In this document: positions 27,369 to 36,670 of the stretch, one piece after another
Layout: the number at the start of each line of letters is the position of its first letter
Numbering within the stretch: position 1 is the first letter of the stretch
From: an uncultured Verrucomicrobiales bacterium
GTDB taxonomy: Bacteria > Verrucomicrobiota > Verrucomicrobiia > Limisphaerales > Palsa-1400
Length of the DNA: 45,425 nt
Assembly (NCBI GenBank): GCA_903898185.1
Contig: CAIUEN010000121.1
Coordinates: 1 to 45,425, forward strand
Direction of reading: 5' to 3'
Made by a program: the position numbers and the translations under genes
Notes under the pieces: generated by a model
Database searches by the model: none
What the model was told of the DNA's origin: nothing
The model's input: only the letters and a program-made list of their open reading frames with translations

Positions 27369-27974
27369 TTACTCTGAAGCTGGGCGAGGCTCGATTTTGA
27401 GCGAGTTCATGAGCCAAGTAAACACGAAGCGTTGAGCTCTAAATGAAGCTGCGTCCGTTGTAAAGACGATTTCCAAGCAGCCTCCTGAGAATGGGATGTA
27501 GGCATGACGAGTGATCATTACGTTGGCGTTCTTGAAGACGCGCCGAATATCGCATGAACGCCCGGTGCCTGCGGAGGATATGACGGTGGTAACGGGTTGA
27601 ATCTGAGCGTCCTTGTAAATCTCATGGAAGCGCGCCAAGATCGCGGCATCATCGGGCATCGAAAAATTCTTGACGACGCGTAACGTCAGGCCCATCTGTG
27701 TTTGTGTGGACGAAAATGAGATTTTCTGCTGGTCGGCCTGGATGGAAGAACTGCAATTACGGGGCGGCATGAAGGAAATCTTGAGTTCGTCGGCCAGGAC
27801 TACTGTTGTATAAACCAAGCCGTCTTCGGGGAGCGTAATAGATTCCACCCTGACCTTGAACTTAGCGCGAACAGGCTCGGAAGAGAATGGGAGAGTTGAT
27901 TGGGCAAAAGCTGAGGATAAAATCCACAGCAACCCGACAGACGCAACTGTGACGAGAGACTTGAAGGAAGTCAT
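27369..27974 (-). CDS. Exported hypothetical protein, last gene of the pseudopilin operon
   Basis: No family recognised. The 201-residue product has a clear signal peptide (about residues 1-25, ending AFAQ), then a mixed beta-rich domain with three cysteines (PPRNCSSS, GRSCDIRR, SGGCLEIVF) outside the signal. The tail FVFTWLMNSLKIEP resembles the closing helix of small periplasmic stress or lipoprotein domains. It begins 6 bp after the PilX-like gene and so probably belongs to the same transcript; a role in assembling or finishing the pilus-like structure is inferred from position only. Confidence 0.7.
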   Translation of the reverse strand: MTSFKSLVTVASVGLLWILSSAFAQSTLPFSSEPVRAKFKVRVESITLPEDGLVYTTVVLADELKISFMPPRNCSSSIQADQQKISFSSTQTQMGLTLRVVKNFSMPDDAAILARFHEIYKDAQIQPVTTVISSAGTGRSCDIRRVFKNANVMITRHAYIPFSGGCLEIVFTTDAASFRAQRFVFTWLMNSLKIEPRPASE

Positions 27975-27980
27975 AGATAC

Positions 27981-29849
27981 CTAGAAATTGGTAGCTCCGG
28001 GAGAAAGAATAGCCCAGCGCCCTCTTGAGGGTGCCACAGTATCGGGAGCTGAGGGCGGCAGGTGAGCGGTGTCACCCAGAAAATTCGTGTCGAACCCCCA
28101 AACGCGCGTGGGAGCGTTATAGACGGAACCGGTACCAGGCCAAGGTCCTGTGGCTATCAGGCTGGGAAACAGACAAACCATGGAACCGCTGTAGGTAAAC
28201 TTGCGTCCCGACCAATCCTCCAGAAACCTGGGAAAGTTTTCGAGCCCGCCGCTGTATGCGGAGGCATTGGATGGCACGTTTCCGGCAACGAAAGCGGCAT
28301 TGACAGTGGTATCTCCTGCAACTCGGCTGCTTAACGAGTTAGAGCTATTGGAATTGTTCCAGTTAATCGAAAGGATGTTGATAGCATCAGCAAAAATGGC
28401 ACCTGGACGCGTTTTATTTACATTCGTGGTGCCAGCCGAGGTATTGATGCCGTCCAAGGAAACATTGTAGTGGCCTTTGATGTAAAGCGGGTTGGGCGTG
28501 ACCACTGTTAAACCGTTTGTGGGCAATACCGAGCCGTTGGTCAAGGTGACAGCCGGAAAGCTGTTGAAAGCTGTGTGATAATAGTAGGCGGAATGGTAAG
28601 TGGTGTTGGATCCATATATCCAAGGATATTTGTACGTTCCAATAAGGCTCGCGGGAATGTTATTCGAAGCAAACGCGTTAAAGTTCGTTCTCTGATCGAC
28701 AACAAAGATGGTGTTGATGTATTCAAAGCCGTTGTTATAGCCGCGCAGTTCGGTGTTGGTTCCCGCGTAAATCCTCAATGCGCCGATATTAATCGCGGTT
28801 GTTTTAGCAAACTCGCCTTCGCGCTGGTCGTAAAAAATATCATTTGTGTTCACAATGGGGTTCACGCTGTTGGTGAATGCGAAAATATTGGTCAGCGCCC
28901 GACTGTTGCCGGTGTAGGTTCCGCTCTTAGCCTCCATGTTGGTGTCCGTGATTGTGAGAATCAGATCCGACTTATTGTAATAGCGATTGGTGCCAACGGT
29001 ATCCGTACGGTCCTCGCCTGCGACTGGAACATCTAAAATGGCGTGGACAGCGGACGGGGTGTTTCCTCCGATGCCCTGATTGGTGCCAAGCGGCAGGGTC
29101 ATCAGAGGAGAATTGGTAAAATAAGCGGTCAGAACGTTAGTCCCAATAGCAGGCCTGTTAGTCGAAGGGTCGTTTGGTGATTTAAATTTATTTATTGATC
29201 CGGAAGAGACAACATCGCCGCAAAAGGTCAGCTTGACGCCTGAATTGGGATCGATATACATGTTGCCACCGGAGTAAACACTGCCTCTGATAATCATGTC
29301 TGCGCCAGGATTTATCTCCAAATCCATCTTGGGTCCCCAAAATACTGCGTTGTGGAAGAGGCTCATTTTGGACATGACGAGTTCCATACCGACGGTAACA
29401 GGCAGCTTGAACAGACTGTGGTTGTTGCTGGCGGTCACGATGATTTGGTATTTTTGCGAGACATTGGTGAAACCAGTGAACGGCGGCCCCAAAGGAACAG
29501 GAGTTTGGTCGTTGTTTTTTACGACGCGGGCCGTGGCAAAGCCGTAGCCGTCAAAAATAGGGCTGTCCGATGATGAAATAGTGTTTGTAAAATAAGTGGC
29601 AATATGTCTGTCAATGTACTGCTGCCCCCATATGCTGTCAGATTGCATCTTGGCGCGGATTTTCTCGGCGGCGCTTTCCGCGACGTAGCTGGTCGCGAGG
29701 AACTCGTTATTCCGAGCGGCTTGATTGGCGCTGCTCATTGAGTAACTCATGATGCCTGCCAGTCCGGCGATGCTGATGCCAAGAAGCGACAGGTAAATCC
29801 ACAGAGCAAAGCCCTGGTTTGGGCGGCCGTTTAATCGATTGGTTTTCAT
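27981..29849 (-). CDS. Large PilX/GspK-like pseudopilin
   Basis: The 622-residue protein begins with a prepilin-like leader RLNGRPNQG followed by FALWIYLSLLGISIAGLAGI, a membrane helix without the usual Glu at mature position 5, as in GspK and many PilX proteins. The remainder is rich in Asn, Thr and Ser with repeated aromatic turns, as in extracellular beta-structured proteins, and is much longer than ordinary PilX (about 200 residues) or GspK (about 320). GspK-type proteins cap pseudopilus tips. Genes for two canonical pseudopilins lie directly upstream (3 bp gap), consistent with a minor-pilin complex. Function as tip protein or adhesin is an inference. Confidence 0.75.
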   Translation of the reverse strand: MKTNRLNGRPNQGFALWIYLSLLGISIAGLAGIMSYSMSSANQAARNNEFLATSYVAESAAEKIRAKMQSDSIWGQQYIDRHIATYFTNTISSSDSPIFDGYGFATARVVKNNDQTPVPLGPPFTGFTNVSQKYQIIVTASNNHSLFKLPVTVGMELVMSKMSLFHNAVFWGPKMDLEINPGADMIIRGSVYSGGNMYIDPNSGVKLTFCGDVVSSGSINKFKSPNDPSTNRPAIGTNVLTAYFTNSPLMTLPLGTNQGIGGNTPSAVHAILDVPVAGEDRTDTVGTNRYYNKSDLILTITDTNMEAKSGTYTGNSRALTNIFAFTNSVNPIVNTNDIFYDQREGEFAKTTAINIGALRIYAGTNTELRGYNNGFEYINTIFVVDQRTNFNAFASNNIPASLIGTYKYPWIYGSNTTYHSAYYYHTAFNSFPAVTLTNGSVLPTNGLTVVTPNPLYIKGHYNVSLDGINTSAGTTNVNKTRPGAIFADAINILSINWNNSNSSNSLSSRVAGDTTVNAAFVAGNVPSNASAYSGGLENFPRFLEDWSGRKFTYSGSMVCLFPSLIATGPWPGTGSVYNAPTRVWGFDTNFLGDTAHLPPSAPDTVAPSRGRWAILSPGATNF

Positions 29850-29852
29850 AGT

Positions 29853-30449
29853 TCAGAAGTTGCGGGGGTAGGCTTTGGTTTGAAAGCTCAAATAGTTCGT
29901 AGGGTTGCGAAAGTAATTGATGGTGGCTGCGTTGGTGGTAAAGAACTGCAAGCTAATCGAGGTAATGCTGGTGGCAACAGAGTTGGTTCTGACAACACCC
30001 GCAGCGGTTTCTTCATGGAAAATGTTATCGGAATTGGTAATCGAAGTGGCGACAATAGTTCTCGAACCGGGATCCTGAGCTCGATAAAGCCTGTTGCTGG
30101 CGTAATAATAACAAATTCGGGGCGAGGGAGCGTTGGTGGGAAGAATCTGAAGCGCGTCACCCACCTGATCGACATTATCCGCAACGACACTGAATGTCGC
30201 AGGATTACCTGCAGTGGTCAATGTGCCGACTCGATTGCTGTATGCGCCCCGCATTTCCATGAGAATCTGGCTTGACGCATGCATGGCTTGACTGACGGAC
30301 GTGAATCGCGTGGTCTCAAATCGGCATAATCTCAGGCAGGTGATGTGCAACGACAAAACGCCAATCAACAGCAGGGCAAAAATGCTGATGCCCACCGACA
30401 ATTCAATCAGGGTGAACCCGTTTCTTGGATGGCACGAAGGGATTTTCAT
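29853..30449 (-). CDS. Type IV prepilin-like protein (PilW/GspJ-like position)
   Basis: The 198-residue product has a textbook prepilin cleavage and methylation site: a short basic leader MKIPSCHPRNG, then FTLIELSVGISIFALLLIGV with Glu at mature position 5. The body is a small beta-rich domain. Prepilin peptidase PilD should cleave after the Gly. By size and operon position (second of three pseudopilins, before a PilX/GspK-like gene) it resembles PilW or GspJ. It starts 24 bp after the upstream prepilin gene. No assembly ATPase, platform or secretin gene is in the window, so it must use a system encoded elsewhere. Confidence 0.88.
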   Translation of the reverse strand: MKIPSCHPRNGFTLIELSVGISIFALLLIGVLSLHITCLRLCRFETTRFTSVSQAMHASSQILMEMRGAYSNRVGTLTTAGNPATFSVVADNVDQVGDALQILPTNAPSPRICYYYASNRLYRAQDPGSRTIVATSITNSDNIFHEETAAGVVRTNSVATSITSISLQFFTTNAATINYFRNPTNYLSFQTKAYPRNF

Positions 30450-30473
30450 ATTAAATGACTTTCGGCTAAAAGA

Positions 30474-30929
30474 TTAGTAGTTCTGGCCTCTCAACGCCGC
30501 CACGGTGTTGGTGAAATTTTTGCCTTGGAAACTCCAAGCGCAATTGACGGTAACCATTCTTAGCTTGGGATCGTTTGTCGATACGTTGAAAATGATTATG
30601 GCATTGGTGGCCAAGCCGTTGAGCGCGAACGTATTGGTCTGTGTTCTCACAAACATGTTGGCCAGTGGGTTCGTGCATGCGTTCGTCATCTCGTCAAGAC
30701 TCCTGTTCCATTTTGCGCCGAAAACCTGCTCAAGCGACCCCACAGCCATTGCTTGGGCAGAGGCGGCGTTGCTGGCCCATGCCAGCCTGCGGGTGGTTGT
30801 TACATAGCCCGTCAGCACCGTTCCTACAATCATCGCAAAAACGCCAATCCCGACCACTGCTTCAGCAAGCACAATCCCGCCTGACTTGCCAAATCTCCGA
30901 TTCACTGAATATGTTTGTTGTGTTTGCAT
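30474..30929 (-). CDS. Type IV prepilin-like protein (PilV/GspI-like position)
   Basis: The 151-residue protein has the leader MQTQQTYSVNRRFGKSGG and a mature N-terminus IVLAEAVVGIGVFAMIVGTV with Glu at position 5, a less common version of the prepilin motif. The ATG at 30929 is chosen because AGAGGA lies 7 nt upstream and because it gives a normal leader; the open frame to 31166 runs through the promoter. It is the first gene of the pseudopilin operon, and by position resembles PilV or GspI minor pilins. Two cysteines (NACTNP, VNCAWS) in the globular part may form a disulfide. Confidence 0.85.
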   Translation of the reverse strand: MQTQQTYSVNRRFGKSGGIVLAEAVVGIGVFAMIVGTVLTGYVTTTRRLAWASNAASAQAMAVGSLEQVFGAKWNRSLDEMTNACTNPLANMFVRTQTNTFALNGLATNAIIIFNVSTNDPKLRMVTVNCAWSFQGKNFTNTVAALRGQNY

Positions 30930-30970
30930 CTCGGTATCCTCTGTTTCGTTATTGGACAGTTTACATGCGC

Positions 30971-30999
30971 ATTGTACTATTCTTTGCCGCTTTTTACAA
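30971..30999 (-). promoter_or_regulatory. Promoter of the pseudopilin operon
   Basis: On the minus strand TTGTAA (30994-30999), a 17-bp spacer and TACAAT (30971-30976) give a good sigma-70 site. Transcription would begin near 30964, about 35 nt before the ATG, with the AGAGGA ribosome binding site in the leader. Confidence 0.65.
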
Positions 31000-31364
31000 T
31001 CAAATTGAGAGCTTTCCCGACCACTATTTGCAGAAAGCCCCAATCTCAGACTGATTGAAATTGCTCCATTATTGGGTTGAAACTGCAATTCCACCCATTT
31101 TGTAAACGCATTATATTCAACAGCGTTGAATTTTAAACCCGCCAGCGTTTTATCGGGCGACCTCAATCTATTTTAATGCCAGTCGCCTTCATGCAATATG
31201 GATACAGCACCAGTCATGCCACAATAAACTCGGGCGTTATGCTTGGAATGCGAACCTTCAGCCATTTTAGTGGCTCAAGCGCCATGCGTCTTTCTTGGAT
31301 TTTTTCATAAGAATCTGTCCAATTTGCGTTCATATCTACATATCAAGATATATTGATTTTAAAG

Positions 31365-31392
31365 TTGCCACATTCCGATCCCTCTTTATAAT
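31365..31392 (+). promoter_or_regulatory. Strong metH promoter
   Basis: TTGCCA (31365-31370), a 16-bp spacer and a perfect TATAAT (31387-31392). The predicted transcript start near 31399 falls on or just before the metH start codons (GTG 31399, ATG 31408). A 16-bp dyad at 31342-31357 lies directly upstream and could be an operator. Confidence 0.7.
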
Positions 31393-31407
31393 CACTTCGT
31401 GAATCGT

Positions 31408-34400
31408 ATGAGTGATCAATCTGTTTGCCGGGTGAATGAATTGGAACGGCTTCTCAGGCAGCGCATCGTTATTCTTGACGGCGCGATGGGCACCATGATC
31501 CAGCAATACCCGCTCACCGAAGCCGGTTACCGGGGCGAGCGATTTCGCGATTGGCATCGTGACCTCAAGGGAAACAACGATCTTCTAAACCTGACTCAGC
31601 CGACGTTGATTCAAACGATTCACCGGCAATACCTCGAAGCCGGTGCGGATGTTATTGAAACCAACACCTTCAATTGCACCCGCATCTCGATGGCGGATTA
31701 CGGAATGGAATCACTGGTGCGCGAACTGAACCTCGCTGGCGCAAAAAACGCGCGCATGGCAGCGGACGAGGTGATGGCGCACACCCCAGGGCGCATCTGC
31801 TTTGTGGCGGGCGCAATGGGCCCCACCAACAAAACGGCCTCGATTTCCTCAGACGTTAACAATCCGGCGGCTCGCGGAGTTACGTTTGATGAATTAGTCG
31901 AGGCGTATTACGAACAGGCAGAGGCGTTGCTGGACGGCGGGGTGGATGTGCTGCTGGTTGAAACCGTGTTTGACTCGCTCAATTCCAAAGCAGCTCTATT
32001 TGCGATCAGCACACTGTTCGAACGTAGAACAGGCATCCCTGCCTGTTCGGGCAAGGGGGCCGCAGAAAGAGCAGGCGAGACGCCTGCTCTACGTTGTCCC
32101 GTAATGCTTTCGTTTACGATCACCGATTTGAGTGGACGCACGCTCTCGGGCCAGACCGTCGAGGCTTACTGGACTTCCGTTTCCCATTTTCCGCTCCTGA
32201 GCATCGGGATCAATTGCGCGCTTGGCCCCAAGGAAATGCGTCCGTTCATTGAGGAACTGTCGAGGATCGCCCCGGTGCGCGTCAGCGCCTATCCCAATGC
32301 CGGCCTGCCGAACCCAATGCTGCCGACCGGCTTTCCCGAAACGCCCGAAACTCTGGCGCCGCAATTGGCGGAGTGGGCCAAGAACGGCTGGCTGAACATG
32401 GTCGGCGGTTGCTGTGGCACAACACCGGCTCATATCAAGGCAATCGCTGACGCAGTGAGAGAACTAAAGCCCCGCGTTGTGCCCGAGGTGGAGCCAGTTC
32501 TGCGCCTGAGTGGTCTCACCGCGCTGGCTATTCGCGGCAACACGGCGGGCCTGCGGGCCGAGGATGTCGCAGGTTCCGCAACGGACGCTATAAATTCAAA
32601 TCCTTGTGGGGCAGACCTCCGGTCTGCCGGTTCCCGGAGCCTCTGGCTCCGTGGCCAATCGTCTTTTGAGAACCCCAGTGGCTCCGCAACAGCCGCAGCC
32701 ATTGATTTCATTAATATCGGGGAACGCACGAATGTCACCGGGTCGCCCAAGTTTGCCAAGCTCATCCTGGCGGGCCAGTATGAGGATGCGCTGACTGTCG
32801 CCCGGCAGCAGGTGGATAATGGCGCCCAAATCATCGACATCAACATGGACGAAGGGATGCTTGACGGCGTCAAAGCCATGACGCACTTCCTCAATCTGGC
32901 GGCCTCCGAGCCGGACATCTCGCGGGTGCCAATCATGGTTGACAGCTCAAAATGGAGCGTCATTGAGGCCGCGCTCAAGTGCATCCAGGGAAAGGCGGTC
33001 GTTAACTCGATCAGCTTGAAGGAAGGCGAGGAGAAATTCATCCATCAGGCTCGGATGATTCGCCGCTACGGCGCTGCCGCAGTGGTGATGGCATTTGATG
33101 AGCGAGGCCAGGCGGACAGCCTGGAGCGCCGCAAAGAGATTTGCGCGCGGTCTTATGAAATTCTGACCAGGAAAGTTGGATTCCCGCCCGAGGACATCAT
33201 CTTCGATCCCAACGTCCTCACCGTGGCCACGGGGATGGATGAGCACAACAATTATGCGGTCGATTTCATCAACGCCACCCGCTGGATCAAACAGAACCTG
33301 CCGCTGGCGAAGGTCAGCGGTGGCCTGAGCAATGTTTCGTTTTCGTTTCGCGGCAACAACGCCGTGCGCGAGGCGATGCATTCGGCATTCTTATATCACG
33401 CCATCCAAGCGGGGCTGGACATGGCAATTGTCAACGCAGGCATGCTCGCCGTCTATGAAGAAATCCCCAAAGACCTGCTCGAATTGGTCGAGGACGTGCT
33501 TCTCAACCGGCGTTCCGACGCAACCGAGCGCCTGGTGAAATTCGCTGAAACTGTCAAACAATCTGGCAAGGCCGAAACCTTGGAACTGGAATGGCGCAAG
33601 GGTGGTGTCGAACAGCGGTTGGAACATTCTCTTGTCAAAGGCATCTTGGATTTCTTGGAACAGGATATCGAAGAGGCGCGTCAGAAATACGGCAGGCCGC
33701 TGACGGTGATCGAAGGCCCGCTGATGAGCGGCATGAACGTGGTCGGAGACTTGTTTGGGGCGGGGAAAATGTTCCTGCCGCAAGTGGTCAAAAGCGCGCG
33801 AGTGATGAAAAAAGCGGTGGCAGCGCTGATGCCCTTCATGGAATCCGAAAAGCAAGCGTCGGCCAGCAAACGCGGAAAAATCATCATGGCGACGGTACGA
33901 GGCGACGTGCATGACATCGGCAAGAACATTGCCGGAGTGGTGTTGGCGTGCAACAATTACGAGATTGTCGATCTGGGGGTGATGGTTCCGTGCGAAAAGA
34001 TTTTGCAGGCCGCGCGGGAACAAAAGGCCGACATGATCGGCTTAAGCGGACTGATCACGCCTTCGCTGGACGAGATGGCGCACGTCGCCCGCGAGATGCA
34101 GCGCGAAGGATTCACGATCCCCCTGATCCTCGGCGGAGCGACCACGAGCAAGGCGCATACGGCTGTCAAAATCGCTCCCGGCTACCAGGAGCCGGTTGTC
34201 CATGTGATTGACGCCTCGAGGGCCGCTTCGATTGTGGGATCATTGCTCAACCCGGCTCTCAAGCCGCCCTTTGCGAGCAAACTGCGCAAAGAACAGGAAC
34301 AACTGCGCCAGCAACACTCGCGCCCGAGCGCCAAACTTGTGCCCATTGACGAAGCGCGTCGGCGTCGGCTCAAAATCGAGTGGAACTGCGAGCAAATCGC

Positions 34401-35322
34401 GACGTCGACATTCTCCGGCATCCGCGTTCTCAATTCTTCCGATCCGGCGTCCATCACGCTGACCGAACTGGTTCATTTTATTGACTGGTCTCCATTTTTC
34501 CACGCATGGGGGTTGCGCGGGCGTTACCCTGCGATTCTTAGCAATCCAGGATATGGCGAGCAGGCGACCAAGCTCTTTGAGGATGCGCAACGCATGCTTG
34601 GTGAGCTTATTCCAAGAAACTTGCTGACCGCGCGGGGCGTTTACGGGTTGTTTCCGGCCAATTCGGCGGGTGACGACGTGGAGGTCTATACGGATAATTC
34701 CCGTTCCCAAGTCCTCACGCGATTTCATTTCCTACGGCAGCAAATTGAAAAACCGGATGGTCAACCCAACCTCTGCCTTGCCGATTTCATTGCGCCCAAG
34801 GACGGCTTCAATGGACCGTCGCTGCCGGATACCATTGGAGCGTTTGCTGTTACCAGCGGATTCGGGTTGGACAAGGTGGTTGCTCAATTCCGAAACGACA
34901 ACGACGACTACAGCGCGATTATGGCAGAAGCATTGGCGGATCGCCTGGCCGAAGCCTTTGCCGAATTCTTGCACAAGCGGGTACGCTCTGAGTGGGGTTT
35001 TGATGAAAGTCTTTCCATCGACCAATTGCTCGACGAGCAATACCGGGGCATTCGTCCCGCCGCCGGTTATCCCGCCTGCCCCGATCACACAGAGAAATGG
35101 ACTCTCTGGAAACTGTTGGATGTCGAGAACAGCACAGGAATCAAACTGACCGAGAGCGCGGCGATGTGGCCGGGCAGCAGCGTCAGCGGCCTCTATTTCG
35201 CGCATCCGCAGTCCAAGTATTTCGCCGTCGGCAAGTTGGACCGCGATCAATTACTTGATTACCAGAAGCGAAAAGGGATGGACTTGGGCGAGCTTGAGAA
35301 GTGGCTGGGGCCGAATTTGTAG
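31408..35322 (+). CDS. metH: Cobalamin-dependent methionine synthase
   Basis: MetH moves a methyl group from methyltetrahydrofolate via cobalamin to homocysteine, making methionine. All four modules are present: homocysteine domain (about 10-335, [10 protein letters not shown], zinc Cys in GINCALGP and GGCCGTT), pterin domain (about 430-700, [12 protein letters not shown]), cobalamin domain with His835 in DVHDIGKN (about 705-950) and the S-adenosylmethionine activation domain ([15 protein letters not shown] near 1215). Two in-frame DNA repeats add unusual residues: a family B element at about 206-229 ([20 protein letters not shown]) inside the homocysteine domain and a family C element at about 399-416 ([17 protein letters not shown]) in the linker. 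ATG 31408 is chosen; GTG 31399 is possible and would give a leaderless message. Confidence 0.97.
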   Translation: MSDQSVCRVNELERLLRQRIVILDGAMGTMIQQYPLTEAGYRGERFRDWHRDLKGNNDLLNLTQPTLIQTIHRQYLEAGADVIETNTFNCTRISMADYGMESLVRELNLAGAKNARMAADEVMAHTPGRICFVAGAMGPTNKTASISSDVNNPAARGVTFDELVEAYYEQAEALLDGGVDVLLVETVFDSLNSKAALFAISTLFERRTGIPACSGKGAAERAGETPALRCPVMLSFTITDLSGRTLSGQTVEAYWTSVSHFPLLSIGINCALGPKEMRPFIEELSRIAPVRVSAYPNAGLPNPMLPTGFPETPETLAPQLAEWAKNGWLNMVGGCCGTTPAHIKAIADAVRELKPRVVPEVEPVLRLSGLTALAIRGNTAGLRAEDVAGSATDAINSNPCGADLRSAGSRSLWLRGQSSFENPSGSATAAAIDFINIGERTNVTGSPKFAKLILAGQYEDALTVARQQVDNGAQIIDINMDEGMLDGVKAMTHFLNLAASEPDISRVPIMVDSSKWSVIEAALKCIQGKAVVNSISLKEGEEKFIHQARMIRRYGAAAVVMAFDERGQADSLERRKEICARSYEILTRKVGFPPEDIIFDPNVLTVATGMDEHNNYAVDFINATRWIKQNLPLAKVSGGLSNVSFSFRGNNAVREAMHSAFLYHAIQAGLDMAIVNAGMLAVYEEIPKDLLELVEDVLLNRRSDATERLVKFAETVKQSGKAETLELEWRKGGVEQRLEHSLVKGILDFLEQDIEEARQKYGRPLTVIEGPLMSGMNVVGDLFGAGKMFLPQVVKSARVMKKAVAALMPFMESEKQASASKRGKIIMATVRGDVHDIGKNIAGVVLACNNYEIVDLGVMVPCEKILQAAREQKADMIGLSGLITPSLDEMAHVAREMQREGFTIPLILGGATTSKAHTAVKIAPGYQEPVVHVIDASRAASIVGSLLNPALKPPFASKLRKEQEQLRQQHSRPSAKLVPIDEARRRRLKIEWNCEQIATSTFSGIRVLNSSDPASITLTELVHFIDWSPFFHAWGLRGRYPAILSNPGYGEQATKLFEDAQRMLGELIPRNLLTARGVYGLFPANSAGDDVEVYTDNSRSQVLTRFHFLRQQIEKPDGQPNLCLADFIAPKDGFNGPSLPDTIGAFAVTSGFGLDKVVAQFRNDNDDYSAIMAEALADRLAEAFAEFLHKRVRSEWGFDESLSIDQLLDEQYRGIRPAAGYPACPDHTEKWTLWKLLDVENSTGIKLTESAAMWPGSSVSGLYFAHPQSKYFAVGKLDRDQLLDYQKRKGMDLGELEKWLGPNL
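32023..32094. repeat. Family B element inside metH
   Basis: CGTAGAACAGGCAT at the left and TGCCTGTTC as its hairpin partner, then a right arm AGCAGGCGAGACGCCTGCTCTACG, written here by its ends only: AGCAGGC (about 32070) and GCCTGCTCTACG (about 32083-32094). At 72 bp it is a multiple of three and keeps the metH frame open. Confidence 0.9.
32604..32654. repeat. Family C element inside metH
   Basis: 51 bp (17 codons) with two hairpins: GGCAGACC-tcc-GGTCTGCC and CGGAGCC-tct-GGCTCCG. It lies in frame in the linker between the homocysteine and pterin domains. The other copy is at 38412-38461. Confidence 0.9.
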
Positions 35323-35330
35323 ATTAATTG

Positions 35331-35415
35331 CATAGCATAGGCATCCTTTCCTGTGCCACTCTTCCCGGCGAGCATCAGCGAGACGCTAATCTATTCCAGT
35401 GACCTGAATAGTTAC
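35331..35415. repeat. Family A element, copy 6
   Basis: TAGCATAGGCATCCTTTCCTGTGCC, described here by its core AGGCATCC, then GCATCAGCGAGACGC and the GAATAGTTAC end. The hairpin has lost one stem pair (TTTCCT for TTGCCT). It sits between metH and the convergent small membrane protein gene and stops 2 bp before the latter's stop codon. Confidence 0.8.
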
Positions 35416-35417
35416 GA

Positions 35418-35633
35418 TCAATCTTCTGGCATCCTCTTCAAAACCCCAACTATGCCAGCCATCGCCCCCAGTGCCACAAGCGCAATGCACAACAACTGGG
35501 CTTTCCAGCCCAAAGCGGCTGGGTTTGGCCAAGCCACGCCCACGGTCACGGCGAGCAACACCAAATCCACCCCAAAGTAATACCAAACAGGAATAATTAC
35601 CCGGTTTGCAGAGGTTTCAGGTTTATCCGCCAT
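35418..35633 (-). CDS. Small two-helix membrane protein, hypothetical
   Basis: A 71-residue protein starting MADKPETSANRVIIPVWYYF with two predicted membrane helices (about residues 12-35 and 42-62) joined by a short PNPAALGWK turn and a basic C-terminus LKRMPED. I do not recognise the family. The hydrophobic pattern is too regular for a chance frame; the longer frame to 35780 adds a non-hydrophobic stretch and is less likely. It is divergent from proC and convergent with metH. Confidence 0.65.
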   Translation of the reverse strand: MADKPETSANRVIIPVWYYFGVDLVLLAVTVGVAWPNPAALGWKAQLLCIALVALGAMAGIVGVLKRMPED

Positions 35634-35846
35634 TGACGCACGATTCCCTTGCATCAAGGAACGAACTCCCAGTCCCGGTGCCGGATCCTTTTGGAGATCC
35701 GACGCGGGCTTCGTCTCACGTCCCATCAGGGTTCCCAGATTGCGACCCAGAGCTGATTTCACGCCCAGAGCGTCAACCAAGATTGGAGCCGATACAACCC
35801 AAAATTAGTGATGGCTATTTCGCGAACAGTGGCTTACATAACGGGC

Positions 35847-36662
35847 ATGGCAGAAAAACTCACAATAGGTTTTCTAGGCGCGGGGAAAATGGCATCGGCA
35901 CTGGCCAAAGGATTTCTTAAAGCCGGGCTGATTGTGCCGGCGGACTTGATTGCCAGCGATCCGATCGAAGCCGCCCGCATTAGTTTCACGGCCGAGACCA
36001 CCGCCAGGACTGTCACCGCGAATACCGAGATCGTCCAAGTCTCCAACGTCCTGATCATCGCCGTCAAACCGGCGACCGTATCCGAGGTGCTGGCGGAGAT
36101 TCGAGACCAGGTTACCGGTGCGCAGGTCATCATTTCCATTGCCGGTGGAATCACCCTGTCGAAGCTCGAAGGCGGACTCAACGCCGGCATGCGTGTGATC
36201 CGCGTCATGCCCAACACGCCGGCGATGGTGGGATGCTCGGCCTCCGCCTATGCGCTGGGGCGAGATGCAACCCAGGCAGATGGAGAACTGGCACAAAGGC
36301 TATTAACTGCGGTCGGAATGGCGTTCCAAGTGAAGGAGCCGTTGCTTGATGCGGTCACAGGCCTGAGCGGCAGCGGACCGGCCTATGTTTGCATGATCAT
36401 CGAAGCTCTAAGCGATGGCGGGGTGGCGGCGGGCCTGCCACGCGACATCGCGACCAAACTGGCCGCACAAACCGTGTTGGGCAGCGCCAAAATGGTGCTG
36501 GATACCGGCGCGCATCCCGGTGCGCTCAAAGACATGGTCACCAGCCCTGGCGGCACAACCATAGAAGGGGTGCATGAACTGGAGAAAGGCGGATTGCGCG
36601 CCGCGTTGATCAGCGCCGTGCGCGCTGCCAGCGATAAATCCAGAAAACTCGGGCAAGGCTGA
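35847..36662 (+). CDS. proC: Pyrroline-5-carboxylate reductase
   Basis: ProC catalyses the last step of proline synthesis, NAD(P)H reduction of pyrroline-5-carboxylate. The 271-residue product has the Rossmann motif IGFLGAGKMASALAKGF at residue 6 onward, VIRVMPNTPAMVG, the catalytic-region GLSGSGPAYV and the C-terminal signature VTSPGGTTIEGVHELE. I chose ATG 35847 since the family begins just before the Rossmann glycines; upstream GTG 35808 and ATG 35811 would add an unlikely extension. It is followed after 8 bp by the AI-2E family gene, probably cotranscribed. Confidence 0.96.
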   Translation: MAEKLTIGFLGAGKMASALAKGFLKAGLIVPADLIASDPIEAARISFTAETTARTVTANTEIVQVSNVLIIAVKPATVSEVLAEIRDQVTGAQVIISIAGGITLSKLEGGLNAGMRVIRVMPNTPAMVGCSASAYALGRDATQADGELAQRLLTAVGMAFQVKEPLLDAVTGLSGSGPAYVCMIIEALSDGGVAAGLPRDIATKLAAQTVLGSAKMVLDTGAHPGALKDMVTSPGGTTIEGVHELEKGGLRAALISAVRAASDKSRKLGQG

Positions 36663-36670
36663 CCAGACTC

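Larger units (their letters stand above)
30930..31407. other. Divergent control region between pseudopilin operon and metH
   Basis: No gene is supported in these 478 bp. It contains the minus-strand pseudopilin promoter (30971-30999), a perfect 17-bp dyad ATTCAAC-AGC-GTTGAAT (31115-31131) whose half-site matches the GATTCAAC repeat unit, a dyad ATCAA-gatata-TTGAT (31342-31357) and the plus-strand metH promoter (31365-31392). I see no cobalamin or SAM riboswitch. Confidence 0.6.
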
